Below are positions 34,119 through 43,885 of a stretch of 64,000 nucleotides of DNA, piece by piece. The notes beneath the pieces were generated by a model. That model saw nothing but the letters and a program-made list of their open reading frames with translations, made no database searches and was not told the origin of the DNA. The translations under genes and the position numbers were made by a program. Source of the stretch: Ferribacterium limneticum (GTDB lineage Bacteria > Pseudomonadota > Gammaproteobacteria > Burkholderiales > Rhodocyclaceae); NCBI RefSeq assembly GCF_020510565.1, contig NZ_CP075189.1:2836501-2900500 (forward strand), in the 5' to 3' direction. How positions within the stretch are numbered: the stretch's first letter is position 1; each line of letters opens with the position of its first letter.

Positions 34119-34871
34119 TTAAACCATCACTCCGTCCCAAAGTAATTTGAAACCCGATAGTCCTAGGGCATAAGTAGAAATCAGATAAAAAGGCCTCTCG
34201 GGAATATGCTTGAGCAATCGCACGCCTGACCACACGCCAATGGGGACGATGGGAAGTAATACCAAGGACATCGTGAGCGTTTCACGACTAAACAGGCCTA
34301 GTCCAAAGTAAAAGGGCAGCTTAGCCAAGTTAATGAAGGCAAAAAAGAATACTGTTGTCGCAACAAATGTTTCTCGAGGTTGGCTCCATGAGAGCAGATA
34401 GATCATCACCGGTGGGCCACCAGCATGGGCGAGCGTGCTGGTGAAACCAGATCCAGCTCCGCACAGCCATCCGAAATATTTAGATGGGCGCTGATCAATA
34501 GCCACCTTACCTGCTTTTCTTAGCAAGCGATCAAGCGAAAAACATACAGCGATCAACCCAACCAAGCTCTTAACCAAATGATCAGGCATCACGCCAAACG
34601 TTAGCGAACCTATCACTATGCCAGTCAGAGCACCTGGAATCATTATCTTCAAATCATGCCAATCAGCCTTGCCTCGCCACGCTCGAATACCAACCAAGTC
34701 CATGACAATAAGTATGGGTAGCATGACTGCGGCAGCATCCCTAGGAGATATCCAGATGGACAGAAATGGCACCGCCAAACCACCCAAAGCCCCCCCAAGG
34801 CCCGACTTTGAAATCCCTGTTATCAGGATCGCTAGAGCCGTAACCGCCCAACCAGTAAAACTCATTTCCAT
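34119..34871 (-). CDS. TauE/SafE-family permease
   Basis: A 250-residue integral membrane protein with about eight predicted helices and the family's repeated glycine-rich start (ISKSGLGGALGGLAVPFLSI, later AGSGFTSTLAHAGGPPVMIYLL). Family members export sulfite, sulfonates or organic anions. It is convergent with the thermonuclease gene and lies 60 bases downstream of moaA on the same strand, so it may be the last gene of the 41288 to 34119 row. The substrate is unknown. Confidence 0.92.
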   Translation of the reverse strand: MEMSFTGWAVTALAILITGISKSGLGGALGGLAVPFLSIWISPRDAAAVMLPILIVMDLVGIRAWRGKADWHDLKIMIPGALTGIVIGSLTFGVMPDHLVKSLVGLIAVCFSLDRLLRKAGKVAIDQRPSKYFGWLCGAGSGFTSTLAHAGGPPVMIYLLSWSQPRETFVATTVFFFAFINLAKLPFYFGLGLFSRETLTMSLVLLPIVPIGVWSGVRLLKHIPERPFYLISTYALGLSGFKLLWDGVMV

Positions 34872-34931
34872 AAAGAATTTGCCACGGTCATCAATGGATT
34901 GTCACAAACCAGTACGCATGCACTGAGAAAT

Positions 34932-35963
34932 TTAGCCGCCAGTCATAGACATAAACCGAATCACGCTTGGTGACTCCATCTGGCTGGAAAAATCGTGCCC
35001 AAATGGCTTTATCCCCATGCTATCGACTATGGCTTGGCGCAATTCTTCGTTGCATAACTTGGATCGCAATATTGGAAGCAAATTTACGACATCGTTCTGG
35101 CCAAGACAGGGGTACAACTCACCCTTGGCAGTAATCCGAACGCGGTTGCAGGTATCGCAAAAATTGTGGCTATGCGGCGAAATAAATCCAACTCGAGATT
35201 CAGAACCGCTCACTTTCCAATATCGCGCTGGACCACCAGAGGTCTCTGATAACAAACTCAAATCAAAACATTCCGAGATTCGAGCTCTTGTCTCTTCGGC
35301 TGAAATATAGGTTCTGCTGCGCCCGGCGATACCGCCGAGTGGCATTTCCTCAATGAAGGAGATATCCAGCCCATTGTCCACGGCGAATCGAACGAGATCA
35401 ATGAACTGATCATCGTTGACTCCACGCATCATCACTGTATTTAGCTTGGTTCGTCTAAACCCTGCTGCACCGGCAGCAGAAATCCCCTTAAGTACATCCG
35501 CCAAGGATCCGGTGCGGGTGATCTGCCTGAACTGCTCTGCTTTTAGGGTATCCAAACTAATGTTGAGGCGCTTTACCCCTGCATTTCTGAGCCCTTGGGC
35601 ATAACGCGCTAACTGAGAACCGTTAGTTGTCATGACCAAGTCATCAAGGCCTTGCATAGCGCCCAAACGTTCGATGAGCCACATTGCGTTCTTACGCACG
35701 AGCGGTTCGCCTCCCGTAATTCTCAGCTTGTTCACTCCTAACCCGACAAAAACCGAAGCAACACGAAGACACTCATCCAAACTCATCACTTCATGGCGAG
35801 GAAGAAATATCATCTCCTCCGCCATGCAGTAGTTACAGCGAAAGTCACAGCGATCTGTGATCGAAAGGCGCACATAGTTTATTCGACGCCCATGCTTGTC
35901 TACGAGAGCAGCTATGGCTCTACGATGAGTTTCACCAGAAGCGTCTCTCGATAAATGATGCAT
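34932..35963 (-). CDS. moaA: GTP 3',8-cyclase MoaA (molybdenum cofactor biosynthesis)
   Basis: A 343-residue radical SAM enzyme that makes 3',8-cyclo-GTP, the first step of molybdopterin synthesis. The N-terminal SAM cluster is Cys39, Cys43, Cys46 (DRCDFRCNYCMAEE). The C-terminal cluster is in CDTCNRVRITAKGELYPCLG. The protein ends SMTGG, the Gly-Gly tail needed for activity. No other mo genes are adjacent, so it is a stand-alone copy. It may boost cofactor supply for the molybdenum enzyme encoded at 44755 (inference from proximity). It is 27 bases downstream of ilvC. Confidence 0.95.
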   Translation of the reverse strand: MHHLSRDASGETHRRAIAALVDKHGRRINYVRLSITDRCDFRCNYCMAEEMIFLPRHEVMSLDECLRVASVFVGLGVNKLRITGGEPLVRKNAMWLIERLGAMQGLDDLVMTTNGSQLARYAQGLRNAGVKRLNISLDTLKAEQFRQITRTGSLADVLKGISAAGAAGFRRTKLNTVMMRGVNDDQFIDLVRFAVDNGLDISFIEEMPLGGIAGRSRTYISAEETRARISECFDLSLLSETSGGPARYWKVSGSESRVGFISPHSHNFCDTCNRVRITAKGELYPCLGQNDVVNLLPILRSKLCNEELRQAIVDSMGIKPFGHDFSSQMESPSVIRFMSMTGG

Positions 35964-35990
35964 AGCTGCAAGACTCTCGTTAGTTACTGA

Positions 35991-37067
<1,077 letters not shown>

Positions 37068-37079
37068 CTATCGATCACA

Positions 37080-37823
37080 TCATTCATCGAAAGCGAAGCC
37101 TTGGCTCCGAGCCACCTTGGCGGTCTTTGGAAAATAGATGCGCTCATAAAATGAAGCTGTATTTGCTGACCAAGGAAGACCATCTGATCTACCAATGCTC
37201 TGCCAGTAAGCCAACATCTCTTGGTCATAGCCATGGATGGCATCGGCTATGGCTTCTGTGTGGTAGACCTCGTCGTGCCTAAAGGTTGAGATAGGTAACC
37301 GCGGTTTCCGTGGCGCAGATTTCTCAACATGGCCAATACACAAACCAACCAGCGGAAATGTGAGTGGTGGCAATAGCAAAAGGTCAATCATCGCCTGAGG
37401 ATCTTTTCTGATACCGCCAATAGGTACGATGCCCAACCCTTGAGCCCGAGCGGCAACCATTAGATTGGCCAAAGCGATTCCAGCATCAAGGGTACCAACA
37501 GCGAACCCTTCAACGCTTTCGTGAATAATCTGCTGCTTGCCCGCCCACTCGACGCCTATTCGGGTTTTCTGAAAATCAATCACCAATGTTATGAAGACCG
37601 GTGCTTTGGCAATCCAAGCCTGTCCGCCTGCGATATCAGCAATCCGAGCTTTTCTGGCGACATCCCGTACAACAACAACTGAAATATGCTGCCCGTTAAT
37701 TGAAGTTGGGCCTCGATACGCTGAGCTGATAATTGCGTCGAGTATCTCGTCGCTCACCTGCTCGGACGAGAACATCCTATCGCTGTGATGGCCTTGAAGT
37801 AACTCGATCATTTCTTGGGACAT
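37080..37823 (-). CDS. NfsA-like nitroreductase / flavin oxidoreductase
   Basis: A 247-residue FMN enzyme of the nitroreductase family (NfsA/FRP-like subgroup). Motifs: HHSDRMFSSEQVSDEILDAI, AYRGPTSINGQHISVVVVRD and GIVPIGGIRKDP, ending with FPKTAKVARSQGF. It would reduce nitro groups or quinones with NAD(P)H. It starts 9 bases after the pyruvate carboxylase stop, so the two are co-transcribed. Its natural substrate is unknown; in an aromatic-degradation region a quinone or nitroaromatic is plausible. Confidence 0.9.
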   Translation of the reverse strand: MSQEMIELLQGHHSDRMFSSEQVSDEILDAIISSAYRGPTSINGQHISVVVVRDVARKARIADIAGGQAWIAKAPVFITLVIDFQKTRIGVEWAGKQQIIHESVEGFAVGTLDAGIALANLMVAARAQGLGIVPIGGIRKDPQAMIDLLLLPPLTFPLVGLCIGHVEKSAPRKPRLPISTFRHDEVYHTEAIADAIHGYDQEMLAYWQSIGRSDGLPWSANTASFYERIYFPKTAKVARSQGFAFDE

Positions 37824-37832
37824 GTTTAATCC

Positions 37833-40800
37833 TTAATCAATTTCAATCAGCAAATCTTTTGCCGCAATGACATCGCCCGGCTTGATGTGGATGGCCTTGA
37901 TGACGACATCACGTTCAGCACTCAACATCGTTTCCATCTTCATCGCCTCGATGGATAGCAGAGGAGCGCCCTTCGCCACTTTCTGCCCCGGCTTGACGGA
38001 AACCGTGACCACCATGCCTGGCATCGGTGCGCTGACATGGTTGGTATTGCTGCCGTCCGCCTTGGCTCTAGCCTTGCTGGCGCTCTCCAGACCTGCCTTG
38101 GGAACCCGCGTTGTGCGCGGTTGGCCGTTCAGTTCGAAGAAGACCTTGATCTTGCCCTCCTCGTCCGGCGCTTCTGCGCGGCCTGTCTGACGCACGACGA
38201 GGGTCTTCCCCTTGTCGATGTCGATGGCGACTTCTTCCCGATCCTGCAGGCCGTAGAAGAACGGTGACGTGGGCAGCAGCGACACGTCGCCGAACTCCCG
38301 GCGATGCTCGGCGTAATCTCGGAAGACCTTGGGGTACATCAAGTAGGAAGCCAGATCGCTATCGCTCGGGTGACGGCCGATGGCGTGCTCCAGTTCCTTG
38401 CGCTTGGCATCGAGATCGACCGGTGCCATGAAGTCACCAGCCCTTCCGGCCAATGGCTTTTCGCCCTTGAGGACTTTGGCTTCCAGGGCTTTGGGGAAGC
38501 CTTCCGGCGGGAAGCCCAGTTCGCCCTTGAACAGGGAAATGACCGACTCCGGGAAGGAAATGTCCTTGTCGGGATTGCTCACATCCTCCGGTTTCAGATC
38601 GTTGGCCACCATGAAGATCGCCATGTCACCGACCACCTTGGACGTCGGCGTGACCTTGACGATATCGCCAAAGAGGCGATTGACCTCGGCATAAGCCTTG
38701 GAGATTTCCGGCCAGCGATGCTCGAGACCCATGGCGCGTGCCTGCTCACGCAGGTTGGTGTATTGGCCACCCGGCATTTCGTGGTTATAGACGTCGGAAG
38801 TGCCGGAGCGGATTTCAGGTTCGAAAGGCGCGTAGTAGTGGCGCACGCCCTCCCAGTAATGCGACAGCGATTGCAGATTGCCGAGGTCCACGCCGGGATC
38901 GCGCTCGCTGCCCTTGAGGGCGGCTGCAATGGAACCAAGGTTGGGTTGCGAGGTGAGCCCCGAGAGTGCATCGAGCGCCCCGTCGACCGCATCGCATCCG
39001 GCCTCCACCGCGGCCAGTACGGACGCCGCAGCGATGCCGCTGGTGTCATGGGTATGGAAGTGCAGCGGCAGACCGATCTCATCCTTGAGCGCCTTGACCA
39101 AGGCGGTGATGGCGCGTGGCTTGCACACCCCGGCCATGTCCTTGATGCCGATGATGTGGGCGCCGGCCTTTTCCAGTTGCTTGGCGAGCTTGACGTAATA
39201 GGCAAGATTGAATTTCGGCCGGCTGCTATCGAAGATATCGCCCGTGTAACACAAGGTGCCTTCGCACAAGGCACCGCTCTCAACCGCCGCATCCATGGCG
39301 ACGCGCATGTTCTCGACCCAGTTCAGGGAATCGAAGACGCGGAAGACGTCGATGCCGTTGGTGGCCGCCTGCTGCACGAAGTAGCGGACGACGTTGTCGC
39401 TGTAATTGGTGTAGCCGACGGCATTCGAGGAACGCAGCAACATCTGGAAGAGGATGTTCGGTACTTGCTGGCGCAACCGCTGCAGGCGCTCCCAAGGGTC
39501 TTCCTTCAAGAAACGTAGGGCCACGTCGAAGGTCGCACCACCCCAGCATTCCATCGACAACAGGTTCGGTGCCATCCGGGCGTAGTACGGGGCGATGGCC
39601 AGCATGTCGTGGGTCCGCATGCGTGTCGCAAACAGCGACTGATGCGCATCGCGCATCGAGGTATCGGTGAGCAGGACCTGCGGCTGGGCCTTCATCCACT
39701 CGGAGAAGCCTTTGGCCCCGAGTTCCTTGAGCTTGTCGCGGGTACCGGCCGGGATCGGTGCGCCGAGGTCGAAGGCTGGCTTGATCGGACGCGCCAGCGG
39801 CAAGGGCGGCAGTTTTCGCCCCTTCATCTCGGGATTGCCGTTGACCGTGACGTTGCCGAGGAATTTGAGCAGGCGGCTGGCCCGGTCACGGCGTTTGACG
39901 AAGTTGAAGAGTTCCGGCGTCTCGTCGATGAAGCGGGTCGTGCAGGCGCCCGTGCGGAACAGCGGATGGGCAATGACGTTCTCGAGGAACTGCAGATTGG
40001 TGGCCAGGCCACGAACCCGGAATTCGCGCAGTGCGCGGTCCATGCGCTGCGCGGCTTCGTCGCTGCTGTGGCCCCAAGCGGTGACTTTCACTAGCAGCGA
40101 ATCGTAGAACGGCGTGATGACAGCGCCGGAATAGGCGGTGCCGGCGTCAAGCCGGATGCCGAAGCCTGCTGCGCTACGATAGACGGCGATCTTGCCGTAG
40201 TCCGGGGTGAAGGCGTTTTCCGGATCTTCGGTGGTAACGCGGCATTGCAGGGCGTGGCCGGACATGCGGATGTCGGGCTGTTTGGGAATGAAGGACTCCT
40301 CGTCGCCGATGCGATAGCCTTCGGTGACACGAATCTGTGCCTTGACGATATCGACGCCAGTGATCTGCTCGGTCACCGTATGTTCGACCTGGATACGCGG
40401 ATTGACCTCGATGAAATAGAACTTGCCGGTATCGGCATCCATCAGGAACTCGACAGTACCGGCATGCGTATAGTCGGCAGCGCGGGCCAGCTGCAGGGCC
40501 GAAGCGCACAGGGCCTGGCGGGTGGTTTCGTCGAGGTACGGCGCCGGGGCGCGTTCGACGACCTTCTGATTGCGGCGCTGCACGGTGCAGTCGCGCTCGA
40601 AGAGATGGACCAGCTCGCCATGGCGGTCGCCGAGGACCTGGACCTCGACGTGGCGGGCGCGACGCACGAGTTTTTCGAGATAGACCTCGTCATTGCCGAA
40701 GGCGGCCTTGGCTTCGCGCCGGGCGACGTCGAGCGCGCCGGGCAATTCCTCGGCATTCTCGACGACACGCATGCCACGCCCGCCGCCGCCCCAGCTGGCT

Positions 40801-41288
40801 TTGAGCATGAGCGGATAGCCGACGGCATCGGCCAGAACCTTGGCTTCGTAGAGATCAAGCGGCAGTGCCGGGGTTGCCGGCACAACGGCAACACCTGCCC
40901 GCTCGGCCAGATTTCGGGCAGCCACCTTGTTGCCAAGCTGGCGCATCACCTCGCCACATGGGCCAATGAAGGCTATACCCGCTGAGTGACAAGCATCGGC
41001 AAAATCCGGGTTCTCCGAAAGGAATCCGTAGCCCGGGTGAATCGCATCGACGCCAGCTTCCTTGGCGATGCGAATGATGTCGTCGATATCGAGATAGGCC
41101 TGGATCGGCTTTTTACCGGCGCCCACCAAATAGGACTCGTCTGCCTTAAAACGGTGCAGGGCGAAGCGGTCTTCGTTCGAGTAGATGGCTACTGTTCGGA
41201 TACCCAGCTCGGAGGCTGCGCGCAGCACACGGATAGCGATTTCACTGCGGTTGGCGACAAGGATGCTACGGATTTTTTTCATCGACAT
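37833..41288 (-). CDS. pyc: Pyruvate carboxylase
   Basis: A 1151-residue biotin enzyme making oxaloacetate from pyruvate, with all domains in one chain. Biotin carboxylase is at about 1-450 (KKIRSILVANRSEIAIRV, KASWGGGGRGMR, EVNPRIQVEHTVTEQ), carboxyltransferase at about 530-850 (LTDTSMRDAHQSLFATR, HFHTHDTSG), and the biotin lysine near residue 1117 (IEAMKMETM). I choose ATG 41288 (MSMKKIRS); 41282 is also possible and neither has a strong ribosome-binding site. It begins only 29 bases after the terminator at 41317-41343, so its promoter must overlap that element or transcription must read through. Confidence 0.95.
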   Translation of the reverse strand: MSMKKIRSILVANRSEIAIRVLRAASELGIRTVAIYSNEDRFALHRFKADESYLVGAGKKPIQAYLDIDDIIRIAKEAGVDAIHPGYGFLSENPDFADACHSAGIAFIGPCGEVMRQLGNKVAARNLAERAGVAVVPATPALPLDLYEAKVLADAVGYPLMLKASWGGGGRGMRVVENAEELPGALDVARREAKAAFGNDEVYLEKLVRRARHVEVQVLGDRHGELVHLFERDCTVQRRNQKVVERAPAPYLDETTRQALCASALQLARAADYTHAGTVEFLMDADTGKFYFIEVNPRIQVEHTVTEQITGVDIVKAQIRVTEGYRIGDEESFIPKQPDIRMSGHALQCRVTTEDPENAFTPDYGKIAVYRSAAGFGIRLDAGTAYSGAVITPFYDSLLVKVTAWGHSSDEAAQRMDRALREFRVRGLATNLQFLENVIAHPLFRTGACTTRFIDETPELFNFVKRRDRASRLLKFLGNVTVNGNPEMKGRKLPPLPLARPIKPAFDLGAPIPAGTRDKLKELGAKGFSEWMKAQPQVLLTDTSMRDAHQSLFATRMRTHDMLAIAPYYARMAPNLLSMECWGGATFDVALRFLKEDPWERLQRLRQQVPNILFQMLLRSSNAVGYTNYSDNVVRYFVQQAATNGIDVFRVFDSLNWVENMRVAMDAAVESGALCEGTLCYTGDIFDSSRPKFNLAYYVKLAKQLEKAGAHIIGIKDMAGVCKPRAITALVKALKDEIGLPLHFHTHDTSGIAAASVLAAVEAGCDAVDGALDALSGLTSQPNLGSIAAALKGSERDPGVDLGNLQSLSHYWEGVRHYYAPFEPEIRSGTSDVYNHEMPGGQYTNLREQARAMGLEHRWPEISKAYAEVNRLFGDIVKVTPTSKVVGDMAIFMVANDLKPEDVSNPDKDISFPESVISLFKGELGFPPEGFPKALEAKVLKGEKPLAGRAGDFMAPVDLDAKRKELEHAIGRHPSDSDLASYLMYPKVFRDYAEHRREFGDVSLLPTSPFFYGLQDREEVAIDIDKGKTLVVRQTGRAEAPDEEGKIKVFFELNGQPRTTRVPKAGLESASKARAKADGSNTNHVSAPMPGMVVTVSVKPGQKVAKGAPLLSIEAMKMETMLSAERDVVIKAIHIKPGDVIAAKDLLIEID

Positions 41289-41316
41289 TTTTCTATCTGG
41301 CTTAACGGTGATACAT

Positions 41317-41343
41317 GCAAAAAGAGGCCCGCCGAAGCGGGCC
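41317..41343 (-). terminator. Strong rho-independent terminator ending the large catabolic operon
   Basis: On the minus strand, GGCCCGC-TTCG-GCGGGCC is followed by TCTTTTT. A perfect 7-base G+C stem with a stable TTCG tetraloop and a T-run is a textbook terminator. It lies about 95 bases after the CoA-transferase subunit B stop, just before pyruvate carboxylase. Confidence 0.88.
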
Positions 41344-41438
41344 AAAACACTCGATTCATTTCTTTCTGGACATCGGGAGAGACGACCAACTACCAGGAAG
41401 CGCAGAGGAGATGCTTTCGAATCGAGCTACTGAAAAAA

Positions 41439-42092
41439 CTAGCAATCAAGTGCCATGGGCTTAAGCCCATCAGCAACAAGCAATGGAGCAGATGTCTTTG
41501 CCTTGATCTCATCAACGGTGACATTCGGCGCATGCTCAAGAAGAATGAATTCGCCATGAGATATTCCGAAAACGCCCAGTTCAGTTACCACCATTGAAAC
41601 GCGAGCCTTTGCAGTCAGCGGCAATGCACAGTGCTGCATCAGACGAGACTCTCCGTCTTTAGTCGTATGCTCCATCGCCACAATGACCTTTTTTGCGCCA
41701 GTCACGAGATCCATAGCGCCGCCCATGCCAGGCACCATCTTTCCTGGCACCATCCAGTTAGCCAAGTTGCCGTCCTGATCAACCTGTAGGCCACCAAGGA
41801 CCGTCACGTCAACATGCCCTCCGCGAATCAACGCAAACGAGGTTGCACTATCAAAGATGGCTGCACCAGGTATAAGTCCACAGGGTTGCCCCCCGGCGTT
41901 TACAACACCCGGCTGAGGCTCCCCTATCAACGGACCAAGTCCGAGAAAGCCGTTTTCCGACTGCAGCGTAATTTCAATATCCGCCGGAAGAAATCTCGGG
42001 ATCATCGTTGGCAAGCCAATACCAAGGTTCACCACATACCCTTCCTTAAGCTCCTGGGCTACGCGGCGAGCGATCAGTTCTTTCGAATCCAT
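41439..42092 (-). CDS. CoA-transferase family I, subunit B
   Basis: A 217-residue beta subunit of a 3-oxoacid-type CoA-transferase. The SENG motif (catalytic Glu46 in LQSENGFLGLGP) and GGHVDVTVLGGLQVD are typical. With subunit A it would move CoA from succinyl-CoA to an oxo-acid (acetoacetate, 3-oxoadipate or similar). I choose ATG 42092 (MDSKELIA), one base from the end of subunit A; the open frame extends further upstream inside subunit A. It is the last gene of the operon that starts at 56379 and is followed by the terminator at 41317. Confidence 0.93.
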   Translation of the reverse strand: MDSKELIARRVAQELKEGYVVNLGIGLPTMIPRFLPADIEITLQSENGFLGLGPLIGEPQPGVVNAGGQPCGLIPGAAIFDSATSFALIRGGHVDVTVLGGLQVDQDGNLANWMVPGKMVPGMGGAMDLVTGAKKVIVAMEHTTKDGESRLMQHCALPLTAKARVSMVVTELGVFGISHGEFILLEHAPNVTVDEIKAKTSAPLLVADGLKPMALDC

Positions 42093-42093
42093 T

Positions 42094-42756
42094 TCAAGCC
42101 CCTCTGGACAGCACAATCTTGTCGACAAGCGCGGCGGGCGTCATAACCATATCTGGATCGATTTCACCGACCTCCACCAATTCCTCCACTTCTGCAATCA
42201 CAAGATCAGCAGCAAAGGCCATCAACGGATTAAAGTTGCGGGCGGCACGCTCATAGACAAGATTTCCCGCCTTATCCGCCCGCTTGGCCTTCAAAAGGGC
42301 GATATCGGCCCGCATCGGCAATTCGACAAGGTATTCACGACCGTTAACGACCATCTTGGTTTTTCCATCTTCAACGATGGTGCCAACGCCGGTTGGCGTA
42401 AGGACTCCACCAAGACCCGCTCCACCGCAGCGAATTTGCTCTGCCAAAGTGCCCTGAGGCACGAGTTCGACCTCAAGCTCCCCGGCAATCATCTTTTTGC
42501 CAGTCAATGGGTTCGTTCCAATGTGTGAAACGATCACTTTTCTGGCGCGCCCCTCAGAGACAAGACGGCCAACGCCGACATTGGGGAATGCGGTATCGTT
42601 GCCGATCAGGGTCAGTTTGTTGATCCCTTTTTCCAGCAACACCGAAACCAGTCCCTCAGGAGTTCCGACCCCCATAAAACCACCGAACATAATGGTCATT
42701 CCGTCGGCAAACAGCGTACCGACCTCATCCCACTCAATTAACTTACGAACAGTCAC
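42094..42756 (-). CDS. CoA-transferase family I, subunit A
   Basis: A 220-residue alpha subunit with the family signatures [17 protein letters not shown] and [16 protein letters not shown]. It pairs with subunit B (1-base gap). It lies 18 bases after the membrane-protein gene, firmly inside the operon. The pair is typical of the final activation step before thiolysis in aromatic degradation. The exact acid acceptor cannot be told from sequence; AtoDA, PcaIJ and ScoAB types are all close. Confidence 0.93.
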   Translation of the reverse strand: MTVRKLIEWDEVGTLFADGMTIMFGGFMGVGTPEGLVSVLLEKGINKLTLIGNDTAFPNVGVGRLVSEGRARKVIVSHIGTNPLTGKKMIAGELEVELVPQGTLAEQIRCGGAGLGGVLTPTGVGTIVEDGKTKMVVNGREYLVELPMRADIALLKAKRADKAGNLVYERAARNFNPLMAFAADLVIAEVEELVEVGEIDPDMVMTPAALVDKIVLSRGA

Positions 42757-42774
42757 TTTTTATTCCTCGAGTAG

Positions 42775-43854
42775 TTATTGATTGGAGCCGGACTTTCGCA
42801 AGCCTAAAGGCCAAAACTGCAGGTAATTCGCATGCGCAACCATTGCAGGAAATGTGACAGCAAGCATGCTGGATGCTAGCCAAAGCTCAAGTGCATAGGG
42901 AGGCTCGCCACCGGGCAAAGCAAACCTGCCCAGCACAACCACTCGATACAACTCAAACATGACTACTGCCAGGACACAGGCGATGCCTGTCAAAAACAGG
43001 CCACGCCATGGTTGCGCAACTTTTAGTCCTGGCAGTCCTTCGAGCATGACCAGTACGATGAACAACCCGAAAATCAGAGCAACGCAAACCTTGGTCTGGA
43101 AAAGTACGAGATCCATTCCGCCATATCCGACAAAGAACCACCAAAGCAGAAAGACAGCGACAGCGATGAGCAGACCATTGGCAATCGCAAAAATTGGCTG
43201 CTTTGTGATCGCGGGGAAGAATTTGGCTAGAACAACGACCGGCCAGAAATCGAGCAAGGCCAGAATCAGAATGACGGCCACTGAGGCAATGCTCATAACT
43301 AGTGGAATCCAAGCCATGTAAAGGCCGCTGGGATCCAAAACTGCCCGGTAGAAAGGCGCTCCATTCAGGAAACTGAAATTGAAGAAAACGCGGAAAAGCA
43401 GATAAGCCAAAGTGTAAGTAACCACCAAAAGGCTGCCACCCAGCCAACCCATGCTCTTACATACAAGACTCAAAGGCCAAGCTTGCAAGGGAATAATCAG
43501 CCAGAGTGCTACAGGCACCGTGAAAATCAGATACATATTCACGAAAGGTGTCGGTGGTGAAATACCACCACCAACCGTTTGCCAAGAAACGTAGCCAACC
43601 ATCACAGCGACCAGCGCACTCAGTGCAAAAAAGCCAAGTCCACGCCACGGCTGAGGCAGATCCGCAATAGCACGCGGATACTCACAGCGCCAAAGCAGGC
43701 TGACCACCATCTGCGCTGGAACCATGGCAACTAGAAACAGCGTACCCCAACCCATCAAGAGGTCAGGCGGAACGGAGATGCAGGCAAACAGCGACAAACC
43801 GATAACCACAGTTGCGGCGACAACGCCTTTGAATAATTGACCTGAATTTTCCAT
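42775..43854 (-). CDS. Polytopic membrane protein with internal QPWRGL repeat, linked to molybdenum enzyme
   Basis: A 359-residue protein with about ten predicted helices and no signal peptide beyond its first helix. I do not recognise the family. Two similar segments, LPQPWRGLGFF (about residue 66) and VAQPWRGLFLT (about residue 279), start comparable helical stretches, suggesting internal duplication. It lies 31 bases after the iron-sulfur subunit gene and looks like the place for a membrane anchor or quinone-reactive subunit, but it lacks the sequence look of NrfD/PsrC. A permease for the substrate is the other option. GGAAGAG precedes ATG 43854. Confidence 0.75.
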   Translation of the reverse strand: MENSGQLFKGVVAATVVIGLSLFACISVPPDLLMGWGTLFLVAMVPAQMVVSLLWRCEYPRAIADLPQPWRGLGFFALSALVAVMVGYVSWQTVGGGISPPTPFVNMYLIFTVPVALWLIIPLQAWPLSLVCKSMGWLGGSLLVVTYTLAYLLFRVFFNFSFLNGAPFYRAVLDPSGLYMAWIPLVMSIASVAVILILALLDFWPVVVLAKFFPAITKQPIFAIANGLLIAVAVFLLWWFFVGYGGMDLVLFQTKVCVALIFGLFIVLVMLEGLPGLKVAQPWRGLFLTGIACVLAVVMFELYRVVVLGRFALPGGEPPYALELWLASSMLAVTFPAMVAHANYLQFWPLGLRKSGSNQ

Positions 43855-43885
43855 ATTCTCTTCCAAACTGGCGTATAGCTTCTGA

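Noticed and set aside
38304..39518. Plus-strand open frame of about 400 codons opposite pyruvate carboxylase
   Set aside because: Mirror of a conserved gene in a G+C-rich frame; no recognisable protein features.
42775..43854. NrfD/PsrC-type quinol-reactive anchor
   Set aside because: The helix pattern and motifs differ from NrfD, and the duplicated QPWRGL motif is not a feature of that family, so I left it as an unknown membrane protein.
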